Positions 33,801-41,204 of a DNA stretch of 64,000 nt are shown here, one piece after another. The notes under the pieces are model-generated. The model did not search any database and was not told the origin of the DNA. It saw nothing but the letters and a program-made list of their open reading frames with translations. The position numbers were made by a program, and so were the translations under genes. The stretch's first letter is position 1. Every line of letters begins with the position of its first letter. The DNA is from Pseudomonas sp. DTU12.3 (GTDB lineage Bacteria; Pseudomonadota; Gammaproteobacteria; Pseudomonadales; Pseudomonadaceae): the NCBI RefSeq assembly GCF_004124275.1, contig NZ_CP027218.1, positions 2,359,501-2,423,500 of the forward strand, in the 5' to 3' direction.

Positions 33801-36800
33801 CAAACTCGACCGCAAGGCTTTGCCGAAACCCGACGCCAGCGTCGCGCAGCAGCAATATCAGGCGCCGGGCAATGCCATCGAACAGCAACTGGCGGATATC
33901 TGGCAGTCGGTGCTGGGCCTGGAACAAATCGGTGTCAGCGATAACTTCTTCGCCCTCGGCGGCGATTCGATCATCTCGATCCAGGTGGTCAGCCGTGCCC
34001 GTCAGGCCGGGCTGCACTTCACTCCCAAAGATTTGTTCCAGCACCAGACCATTCGCGGTCTGGCCAGCGTGGCGACCGTGGGTGACGGCGGTGTGCGCAT
34101 CGACCAGAACCCGGTGACCGGCAGCACGCCGCTGTTGCCGTTCCAGCAGCTGTTTTTTGAGACCGACATTCCCCAGCGTCAGCACTGGAATCAGTCGTTG
34201 CTGCTCAAGCCTGCGCAAGCCTTGCACGGCGCTACGCTGGAGCAGGCGTTGCAAGCGCTGGTTAGCCACCATGACGCGTTGCGCCTGACGTTCACACAGA
34301 ACGCCGATGGCTGGAGCGCCGCACACCGCGCCGTCGAGCCGCAGCAGACGCTGTTGTGGCAGACGGCGCTGAACAGCGCCGATGAAGTCGAAGCCGCGTG
34401 CGAAGAGGCGCAGCGCAGCCTCGATCTGCACAACGGTCCGCTGTTGCGCGGCATGTTGTTGAGCCTCGCCGATGGCAGCCAGCGTCTGTTGCTGGTGATC
34501 CATCACCTGGCCGTCGACGGTGTGTCGTGGCGCGTCTTGCTCGAAGACCTGCAAGACGCCTACCGGCAGTTGCAGGACGGCCAGCCGCTGAAGTTGCCGG
34601 CCAAGACCAGCGCCTTCAAGCACTGGGCCGAAGGCTTGCAGGCGCACACCGCCAACCTTGCCGGCGAACTGGATTTCTGGCGCGGGCAATTGCTCGACGC
34701 ACCGCAGGATTTGCCTCGCGACAATGCCGATGGCCGTCTCGCCAACAATCAGGCCTTGAGCGTGCGCACGCAGCTCGATAAGGCGCTGACGCGCAAACTG
34801 CTGCAACAGGCCCCGGCGGCCTATCGCACCCAGGTCAATGACTTGCTGCTGACCGCGCTGGCGCGGGTCATCTGCCGCTGGACCGGCGACACTTCGGCGC
34901 TGATCCAGCTGGAAGGGCATGGCCGTGAAGAGTTGATCGACGGCATCGATCTGAGCCGCACCGTGGGCTGGTTTACCAGCCTCTACCCGGTGCGCCTGAC
35001 GCCACAAACGGCGCTGGCCGACGCGATCAAACAGGTCAAGGAGCAACTGCGCGCCATCCCCAACAAAGGCCTGGGTTTCGGTGCCTTGCGCTATCTCGGC
35101 GATGACGCCAGCCGCGCTGCATTGGCGGCGGTGCCGCAGGCGCGCATCACGTTCAACTACCTCGGCCAGTTCGACAGCCAGTTCGACGAAGCGGCGCTGT
35201 TCGTCCCGGCAGCGGAAAGCGCCGGTCGCGAGCAAAGTCCGCTGGCGCCACTGAGCAACTGGCTGGAAGTCAGCGGTCAGGTGTACGGCGCCGAGTTGAA
35301 GCTGAGCTGGACCTTCAGCCGCGAAATGTTCAACGAAGCGACTATCCAGCAGTTGGCCGATGACTACGCTGTCGAGCTGACGGCGCTGGTCGAGCATTGC
35401 TGTGCGCCGGGCAACCACGGCATCACGCCGTCGGACTTCCCGCTGGCAACCCTGACCCAGGCGCAACTCGACGGACTGCCGCTGGCGGTGGCCGAGATCG
35501 AGGACATCTATCCGCTGTCGCCGATGCAGCAGGGCATGTTGTTCCACACCCTGTCCGATGACGGCGATGACCTGTACATCAACCAGATCAACCTGCCCGT
35601 CGATGGCATGGACCCGGAGCGCTTCCGTCGTGCCTGGCAACATGTGATCGGTCGCCATGCGATTCTGCGCACGTCGTTCCACTGGCAGGGCGGCCAGACG
35701 TCGCCGATCCAGGTCGTTCAGCATCACGCCGAGGTCGATCTGCAAGTGCTCGACTGGCGTGGCCAGGACATCGGCGAGCAGCGTCTGGCCGAGCGTGCCC
35801 ACGAAGAACGTGCGCGTGGTTTTGAACTGCACCGCGTGCCGTTGCAGCGTTTGCTGTTGATCCGCACCGGGGAAGACAGCCATCAACTGATCTGGACCAG
35901 CCACCACATCCTCATGGACGGCTGGAGCAGTTCGCAGCTGTTCGGCGAAGTGCTGCAGCATTACGCCAGTGGTGAGGTGGTCGGTGACAGCGGCCGCTAC
36001 CGTGACTTCATCGAGTGGCTGCAAAGCCAGGATCAGGATCGCCTCGAGCAATTCTGGCGCGGCCATCTGCAAACCCTCGCCGAGCCGACGGCGCTGAGTC
36101 AGGCGATGCACCCGCGTCACGTCGCCACGACGGCGGGCCACGCAGCGCTGTACACCAAATGGGATGAACAGCAGACGCGCCGTCTGCAACAACATTGCCG
36201 CGCCCACGGGATGACCGCCAACACGCTGATCCAGGGCGCATGGCTGCTGGTGCTGCAACGCTACACCGGACAAAGCAGCGTGGCCTTTGGCGCCACGGTG
36301 GCGGGGCGTCCGGAAGGCCTGGCAAATGCCGACAGCATGCTCGGCCTGTTCATCAACACCTTGCCGGTGATCCAGACCCTGCAACCGGCGCAGCGCCTGA
36401 GCGACTGGCTCGCCCAGTTGCAGGCCTACAACCTCGATTTGCGTGACCACGCCCACGCACCGCTGGCGGATATCCAGCGCTGGTCGGGGCAGGGCGGACA
36501 GATGCTGTTCGACAGCATCATCGTCTTCGAGAACTACCCGATCGACCGTCGCCTGGAAGAGGCCAAGGGCGGTTTGCGTTTCGGCAGTTCGGCCAGCCAT
36601 GACGTGACCAACTTCCCGATGGACCTGGCGGTGCATCTCAACGAAGAGCTGTCCATCGAGTACCTGTTCCTGCGCGATTGCTTCAGTGTCGAAGCGGTGG
36701 AGCGGATTCGCGAAACCATGGAAATCACCCTGCAAGCGATGCTCGACACACCGCACGAATACCTCGGCAACCTGCAACGCCTTGCGCCGCAGCAATGGCA

Positions 36801-39800
36801 AGCCTTGCAGCAGTGGGGCGCGGAACCGGCGCCAAGCGACCAGCGTGAATGGCTGCCGCTGATGATTGCCGAACACGCGCGGATTCGTCCGCAAGCCAAC
36901 GCCGTGGAGTGCGCCGGCGAGCACTTGAGCTACGCCGAACTGGAGGCGCGAGCGAACCGTCTGGCGCACCATTTGATCGCCAGTGGCGCTGGCCCGGAAG
37001 TGTTGATCGGCGTCGCGCTGGAGCGTTCGCTGGACATGCTGGTGGCGTTGCTGGCGGTGTTCAAGAGCGGTGCTGCCTATGTGCCGCTGGACATCGATTA
37101 CCCGCGCGATCGCCTCGCGTTCATGATCGAAGACTCGGGCATGAGCCTGATGATCAGTCGTGGCGAGTTGTCCGCGCGCCTGCCGTTGCCGCAAGACTTG
37201 CCACGGGTTGACCTCGACAACTTCGACGCTGGTGCCTACGCGGCCACGGCGCCACAGGTGCAGGTCAACGAAGATACCCTCGCGTATCTGATCTACACCT
37301 CGGGTTCCACCGGTTTGCCTAAAGGTGTCGCGGTTACCCATGGTCCGCTGAGCATGCATTGCCAGGCGATCTGCCAACTGTATGAAATGGATCACAGCAG
37401 CCGTGAGTTGCACTTCATGTCGTTCGCCTTCGACGGCGCCCACGAGCGCTGGCTGACCACCCTGGCGTTCGGCGGCACGCTGGTGCTGCGCGACAACGAG
37501 TTGTGGACACCGGAGCAGACCTGTCACGCCTTGCAGACGCGGTCGATCGACATCGCCTGTTTCCCGCCGGCCTACCTCAAGCAAGTGGCCGAGTACGTGC
37601 AGGCCAGCGGTTTGACCGCGCCCAAGGTGCGCATTTATTGCCTGGGTGGCGATGCGGTGCCGGAGCAGACCCTGCAACAGGTGCGCAGCATTCTCCAGCC
37701 GCAATTCATCACCAACGGCTATGGGCCGACCGAAACCGTGGTCACGCCGATGCTGTGGAAAGCCGCCAACGACGAGCCGTGCGCGGCGGCGTATGCGCCG
37801 ATCGGCCGGGTGGTCGGTCAGCGCTCGCTGTGGGTGCTGGACGATGATCTGAATCCGCTGCCGGCCGGTTTGTCCGGGCAATTGCACATTGGCGGTTACG
37901 GGGTTGCCCGTGGTTATCACGGTCGGCCGGCGGTCACGGCGGAACGCTTCGTGCCGGACCCGTTCGGTGCGCCGGGCAGTCGCCTGTATCGCAGCGGCGA
38001 TCTGGTGCGCCTGCGCGAAAGCGGGGTAATGGATTACGTCGGCCGCGCCGACCATCAGGTCAAGGTGCGTGGGTTCCGTATCGAACTCGGCGAAATCGAA
38101 GCCTGCCTGCGTTTGCAGGAAGACGTCACAGACGCGGTGGTCATTGCCCGCGACGGCGTGTCCGGCAAGCAACTGATCGGTTATGTGGTGGCTGACTGCG
38201 CTGACGAAGCGCGATTGATCGAACGCCTGAAAACCGAGCTGCGTACGCGGCTGCCGGACTACATGGTGCCGGCGCAGATCATGTGCCTGACGCGCATGCC
38301 GATTTCGCCCAACGGCAAGCTCGACCGCAAGGCCTTGCCGGAGCCGCAGTTCCAGGTCGAACAATACGTGGCACCGCGCACCGAAGAAGAAGCCTTGCTC
38401 GCGCAGATCTGGGCCGAGGTGTTGCAGGTCGAGCAAGTTGGTTTGAGCGATAACTTCTTCGAGCTGGGTGGCGACTCGATTCTCAGCCTGCAAGTGATCT
38501 CGCGGGCGCGTAACCATCCGCAACTCAAGCTCGATCTGAAACTGCGTGATCTGATGCGTTACCAGACCATCGGCAATCTGTTCGATCAGCAGGTGGTTAA
38601 CCGTGCGGCCGAGGAACAGACGCAAGTGGTGCGCGAAGGTGCGTTCCCGCTGATCCCGATCCAGCAGTGGTTCTTCGACGAAGAAATGAACGCGCCGCAC
38701 CACTTCAACCAGGCGCTGATTCTGCGTTCGCGGCAGGCCCTCGATGCGGTCGCGCTGGAAAAGACCCTGATGGCCATGCTGATGCAGCACGATGCCTTGC
38801 GCCTGCGTTTTGTCCGTGAGGGCGGGGTCTGGACCCAGCATTACCAGAGCCTGGACGATTGCCGTCAGCAGGCGCAGCAAGCGCCATTGTTGTGGGTGCA
38901 TCAAGTCGCCGACAAGGATGAGCTGGAAGTGCTCGCCAACCAGGCGCAACGCAGTCTGAATCTGAGCGAGGGGCCGCTGGTGCGCGGTTTGCTGGCGACC
39001 TTGCCGGACGGCGAAGCGCGGCTGTTGCTGGTGATCCATCACCTGGTCATCGACGGTGTGTCGTGGCGGGTGCTGTTGCAGGATCTGCAAACCGCTTACG
39101 ACGCGTATTGCCTCGGCGAGGAGCCGCAATTGCCGGTGCGCACCAGCAGCTTCCGCGACTGGGCGGAACACCTCAGTGCGCACACCCGCACGTTGATCGA
39201 CGAAGAGCTGGATTACTGGCTGCAAACGCTCGATCAACCGGGCAAGGAAATGCGCTGCGACAACCCGCGTGGCAAGAATCTGGTACGCCATCGTGCCGAA
39301 GCGGTGATGAACCTTGACGAGACGTTCACTGCCAGCCTGCTCAAACAGGCGCCGGCGGTGTATCAAACGCAGATCAACGATCTGTTGCTGACTGCATTGG
39401 GTCGCGTGCTGTGCCGCTGGAACGATGATCCGTCGGTGCTGGTGCAACTCGAAGGGCATGGTCGTGAAGACCTCTTCGAAGACCTCGATCTGAGCCGCAC
39501 CATGGGCTGGTTCACCACGATGTTCCCGGTGCGCCTGGCGCCTGGCCACGACACTGACATGGGCGAGGCGATCGTCACGGTGCGCGATCAGTTGCAGAAC
39601 CTGCCGAACAAGGGCGTCGGCTACGGTGCCTTGCGACACATGGCCGGTGCACCGCTGGGGCAGCGTCTGGCGGCATTGCCGCAGGCGCGGGTGACGTTCA
39701 ACTACCTCGGGCAGTTCGACCAGAGCTTCGACGAGCAGGCGTTGCTGGTGCCAGCCGATGACAACATCGGTGACAGCTACGACATGGACGCCGGGATGGC

Positions 39801-39963
39801 CAACTGGCTGGAGCTGGTCGGGCAGGTGTACAACGGACGGTTGGCGTTCCGCTGCATCTACAGCACCCGCCGTTACCGCACCAGCACCGTCGAACGCTTG
39901 ATGGCGGATTACCAGAACGAGTTGCAAGCCTTGATCGACCACTGCCTGGCGCAGCCGGTCTGA
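30835..39963 (+). CDS. pvdD: Pyoverdine NRPS 3, two modules, terminal E domain and no thioesterase (PvdD position)
   Basis: 3042 residues: C-A-T-E, C-A-T-E. C7 about 50-500, A7 506, T7 1016, E7 1100-1525; C8 1553 (HHILMDGWS, DCL type), A8 2006, T8 2519-2586, E8 2606-3040. Pocket codes are DVWHVSLID (Ser) and DGECCGGVT (OHOrn-like, one position different from module 5). Both E domains keep HHxxxDGVSW. The protein stops at LIDHCLAQPV, the end of the E domain, so no thioesterase follows, unlike P. aeruginosa PvdD. The predicted last residues are D-Ser and D-OHOrn, which fits pyoverdines that end in cyclo-hydroxyornithine. Release must be done by another protein; the next gene is a candidate. The symbol reflects position, not domain content. 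Confidence 0.93.
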   Translation: MDINVATRIARRFITLPLEKRKEYLGKMLAEGVSPANLPIPEVQSAFASLGLSYAQERQWFLWQLEPGSAAYHIPMALRLRGQLDVAALQRSFDSLIERHQTLRTVFVHDGERPQQEIRANAALTIVEQSLAADTADGVLQQLIESEIQQPFDLAEGPLLRVKLLHLGADDHVLILIQHHIVSDGWSMRVMVDELIALYAGFSSGTATELATLPIQYADYALWQRSWMEAGERERQLAYWLEQLGGEQPVLELPQDRARPALQSYRGARLDLEFDEALNQGLQAIARREGVTLFMVLLAAFQTFLHRYSGQADIRVGVPNANRNRTETEGLIGYFVNTQVMRAQLDPRLPFNALLQQVKQAAMGAQAHQELPFEQLVEALAPERSLSRSPLFQVMFNHQTATRQQGANASLAQLQVEPMSWDTHQAQLDLTLETHESADSLGASLIYATDLFDAATIARMGEHLLALLQAIVAQPQQAIGELPMLTAQERQAILLGWNDTVVDYPLTTSVQQLIEAQVAKTPDAPALAFGDTRLSYAQLNARANRLAHRLIESGVGPESLVGIAVERSIEMVVGLLAVLKAGGAYVPLDPEYPPERLRYMLEDSGVKLLLTQAALLDSLPLSEQVQTLALDSLGDLQDYPATDPQVAVDAENLAYVIYTSGSTGKPKGAGNRHAALTNRLCWMQQAYQLGAGDTVLQKTPFSFDVSVWEFFWPLMTGARLVVAAPGDHRDPATLVALINREQVTTLHFVPSMLQAFLQDEQVATCGSLKRIVCSGEALPADAQLQVFAKLPQAGLFNLYGPTEAAIDVTHWTCVEEGRDSVPIGEPIANLACYILDDELQPVPVGVLGELYLAGVGLARGYHQRPALTAERFAVSPYGHGERIYRTGDLARYRDNGVIEYAGRIDHQVKLRGLRIEMGEIEARLLEHPAVREAVVLVIDGKQLVAYVVLAEESADWRQNLAAHVQQQLPEYMVPTQWLALAQMPLSPNGKLDRKALPKPDASVAQQQYQAPGNAIEQQLADIWQSVLGLEQIGVSDNFFALGGDSIISIQVVSRARQAGLHFTPKDLFQHQTIRGLASVATVGDGGVRIDQNPVTGSTPLLPFQQLFFETDIPQRQHWNQSLLLKPAQALHGATLEQALQALVSHHDALRLTFTQNADGWSAAHRAVEPQQTLLWQTALNSADEVEAACEEAQRSLDLHNGPLLRGMLLSLADGSQRLLLVIHHLAVDGVSWRVLLEDLQDAYRQLQDGQPLKLPAKTSAFKHWAEGLQAHTANLAGELDFWRGQLLDAPQDLPRDNADGRLANNQALSVRTQLDKALTRKLLQQAPAAYRTQVNDLLLTALARVICRWTGDTSALIQLEGHGREELIDGIDLSRTVGWFTSLYPVRLTPQTALADAIKQVKEQLRAIPNKGLGFGALRYLGDDASRAALAAVPQARITFNYLGQFDSQFDEAALFVPAAESAGREQSPLAPLSNWLEVSGQVYGAELKLSWTFSREMFNEATIQQLADDYAVELTALVEHCCAPGNHGITPSDFPLATLTQAQLDGLPLAVAEIEDIYPLSPMQQGMLFHTLSDDGDDLYINQINLPVDGMDPERFRRAWQHVIGRHAILRTSFHWQGGQTSPIQVVQHHAEVDLQVLDWRGQDIGEQRLAERAHEERARGFELHRVPLQRLLLIRTGEDSHQLIWTSHHILMDGWSSSQLFGEVLQHYASGEVVGDSGRYRDFIEWLQSQDQDRLEQFWRGHLQTLAEPTALSQAMHPRHVATTAGHAALYTKWDEQQTRRLQQHCRAHGMTANTLIQGAWLLVLQRYTGQSSVAFGATVAGRPEGLANADSMLGLFINTLPVIQTLQPAQRLSDWLAQLQAYNLDLRDHAHAPLADIQRWSGQGGQMLFDSIIVFENYPIDRRLEEAKGGLRFGSSASHDVTNFPMDLAVHLNEELSIEYLFLRDCFSVEAVERIRETMEITLQAMLDTPHEYLGNLQRLAPQQWQALQQWGAEPAPSDQREWLPLMIAEHARIRPQANAVECAGEHLSYAELEARANRLAHHLIASGAGPEVLIGVALERSLDMLVALLAVFKSGAAYVPLDIDYPRDRLAFMIEDSGMSLMISRGELSARLPLPQDLPRVDLDNFDAGAYAATAPQVQVNEDTLAYLIYTSGSTGLPKGVAVTHGPLSMHCQAICQLYEMDHSSRELHFMSFAFDGAHERWLTTLAFGGTLVLRDNELWTPEQTCHALQTRSIDIACFPPAYLKQVAEYVQASGLTAPKVRIYCLGGDAVPEQTLQQVRSILQPQFITNGYGPTETVVTPMLWKAANDEPCAAAYAPIGRVVGQRSLWVLDDDLNPLPAGLSGQLHIGGYGVARGYHGRPAVTAERFVPDPFGAPGSRLYRSGDLVRLRESGVMDYVGRADHQVKVRGFRIELGEIEACLRLQEDVTDAVVIARDGVSGKQLIGYVVADCADEARLIERLKTELRTRLPDYMVPAQIMCLTRMPISPNGKLDRKALPEPQFQVEQYVAPRTEEEALLAQIWAEVLQVEQVGLSDNFFELGGDSILSLQVISRARNHPQLKLDLKLRDLMRYQTIGNLFDQQVVNRAAEEQTQVVREGAFPLIPIQQWFFDEEMNAPHHFNQALILRSRQALDAVALEKTLMAMLMQHDALRLRFVREGGVWTQHYQSLDDCRQQAQQAPLLWVHQVADKDELEVLANQAQRSLNLSEGPLVRGLLATLPDGEARLLLVIHHLVIDGVSWRVLLQDLQTAYDAYCLGEEPQLPVRTSSFRDWAEHLSAHTRTLIDEELDYWLQTLDQPGKEMRCDNPRGKNLVRHRAEAVMNLDETFTASLLKQAPAVYQTQINDLLLTALGRVLCRWNDDPSVLVQLEGHGREDLFEDLDLSRTMGWFTTMFPVRLAPGHDTDMGEAIVTVRDQLQNLPNKGVGYGALRHMAGAPLGQRLAALPQARVTFNYLGQFDQSFDEQALLVPADDNIGDSYDMDAGMANWLELVGQVYNGRLAFRCIYSTRRYRTSTVERLMADYQNELQALIDHCLAQPV

Positions 39964-39985
39964 GCCTTTTTCAACCTTCGATAGA

Positions 39986-40007
39986 GGTGCGGCCCATGGG
40001 CCGCACC
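39986..40007. promoter_or_regulatory. 22-bp perfect palindrome between NRPS 3 and the hydrolase
   Basis: The 22 bases centred on CCATGG read the same on both strands (GGTGCGGCCCA and its mirror). As RNA it could form a short, very stable hairpin just before the ribosome binding site of the hydrolase; as DNA it could be an operator. No T-run follows, so it is not a standard terminator. Confidence 0.7.
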
Positions 40008-40019
40008 AGGATGTCCTTC

Positions 40020-40979
40020 ATGTCTTTGAATCCGGAAATCGGTGCATTTCTCGACTTGGTCGAGGCCAACCAGACAGGCGATGCCCAGGCCTTTCACCAG
40101 CAGACGCCGGAGCAGGCGCGACAAGCCTTCGAGCAGTCGTCGACGCGGATGCGCTGGCAAGTGCCGGGCGTGGCCTCCCGTGACCTCAGTTACCCGACGC
40201 GCGACGGTGAGTCGCTGGCCGTGCGCATCTATACCCCGAGCACCGCCAGCACTGAACCGCTGCCGGTAATGGTGTTCCTCCACGGCGGCGGTTTCGTTGT
40301 CGGCAGTCTCGATTCCCACGATGGCATTTGCCGCGAATTTTGCCAGCGCACGCCGTGTGCGGTGGTGGCGGTGGAGTATCGTCGCGCGCCGGAATACAAG
40401 TTCCCTACCGCGCTGCACGATGCGGCCGATGCGCTGGCCTGGCTGGCCATGCAGGCAGCGGCATTGAACCTCGACACCACGCGGCTGGCGCTGGCCGGCG
40501 ACAGCGTTGGCGCGACGTTGGCCACCGTGCTGGCGATCGAGGCGGCAGCGGATCCGCAGAGGCTGCAACCGTGTCTGCAATTGCTCTGCTACCCGGTGAC
40601 CGATGCGTCGCGCAGCAGTGAATCGCGCGAGCTGCTCAGCGAAGGTTATCTGCTGGAGAGTCCGACGCTGGAGTGGTTCTACGAGCATTACGCGCGTACC
40701 CCGCAGGATCGTTACGACTGGCGTTTCTCGCCGCTGCTGGCGCCGGACTTGCGCGGCATTGCTCCGGTGCATCTGGCGCTCGCTGGGTTTGATCCGTTGA
40801 TCGACGAAGGTCATGCCTACGCGCAACGTCTGAAAGCCGGTGGTGTGGTCGTGCAGTGCAAGGAATACACCGGACTGGTGCACGACTTCCTGCGGATGCC
40901 GATGGTCACCGGCGAGATTGAAAGCGTCTATCAGGAACTCAGCGAAGTGCTGCGCCAGGCGTTGTACCCGGCAAGCTGA
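40020..40979 (+). CDS. HSL-family alpha/beta hydrolase, candidate pyoverdine-chain release enzyme
   Basis: A 319-residue cytoplasmic esterase/lipase of the hormone-sensitive-lipase family. The oxyanion motif HGGG starts at His88, the nucleophile lies in GDSVG (Ser162), and the triad is completed by Asp258 (GFDPLIDEG) and His288 (LVHDF). I start it at the ATG at 40020, which has AGGA eight bases upstream; ATGs at 39996 and 40011 are alternatives. It directly follows the TE-less last NRPS on the same strand, 56 bp away. As I recall, the P. putida KT2440 pyoverdine locus also has an esterase gene between its last NRPS and fpvA. A role in releasing or cyclizing the C-terminal hydroxyornithine is inference; a pyoverdine-side esterase is the alternative. 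Confidence 0.85.
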   Translation: MSLNPEIGAFLDLVEANQTGDAQAFHQQTPEQARQAFEQSSTRMRWQVPGVASRDLSYPTRDGESLAVRIYTPSTASTEPLPVMVFLHGGGFVVGSLDSHDGICREFCQRTPCAVVAVEYRRAPEYKFPTALHDAADALAWLAMQAAALNLDTTRLALAGDSVGATLATVLAIEAAADPQRLQPCLQLLCYPVTDASRSSESRELLSEGYLLESPTLEWFYEHYARTPQDRYDWRFSPLLAPDLRGIAPVHLALAGFDPLIDEGHAYAQRLKAGGVVVQCKEYTGLVHDFLRMPMVTGEIESVYQELSEVLRQALYPAS

Positions 40980-40997
40980 TCGACCATGGCAATGCAC

Positions 40998-41033
40998 AAG
41001 GCCGGAACGGGGCAACCTGTTCCGGCCTTTTTC
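40998..41033 (+). terminator. Rho-independent terminator of the NRPS-hydrolase operon
   Basis: A GC-rich stem (GGCCGGAAC paired with GTTCCGGCC) is followed by TTTTT, 19 bp after the hydrolase stop codon. Confidence 0.85.
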
Positions 41034-41048
41034 GGCCCCCAAAAATCC

Positions 41049-41136
41049 TGTAGGAGCTGCGGCACGCTGCGATCTTTTGATTTTTAGCGGGTGGATCAAA
41101 AGATCGCAGCCTCGTTGCACTCGACAGCTCCTACAG
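41049..41136. repeat. REPIN between convergent hydrolase and fpvA genes
   Basis: One copy of the same family as the 8017 array: left arm TGTAGGAGCTGCGGCACGCT, loop ATTTTTAGCGGGTG, right arm ending CGACAGCTCCTACA. Confidence 0.9.
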
Positions 41137-41156
41137 AGGTCATTAATTTTGGGCAT

Positions 41157-41188
41157 AAAAAAACGCACCGTCAGACGGTGCGTTTTTT
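41157..41188 (-). terminator. Rho-independent terminator of fpvA
   Basis: A-run, stem CGCACCG paired with CGGTGCG, then T-run, so it can work in both directions. It lies 17 bp beyond the fpvA stop codon. Confidence 0.85.
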
Positions 41189-41204
41189 CGGCCGGGTACA
41201 GGGA

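Noticed and set aside
25930..39942. A 14-kb open frame on the minus strand opposite the NRPS genes
   Set aside because: It is the mirror of high-GC codon use on the coding strand; the translation is low-complexity, rich in His, Gln and Arg, and has no domain, while the plus strand encodes complete NRPS modules.
38650..39963. A hidden thioesterase at the end of NRPS 3
   Set aside because: The C-terminal 430 residues follow the E-domain pattern (HHLVIDGVSW, VTFNYLGQFD) to the stop codon; no GxSxG is present.
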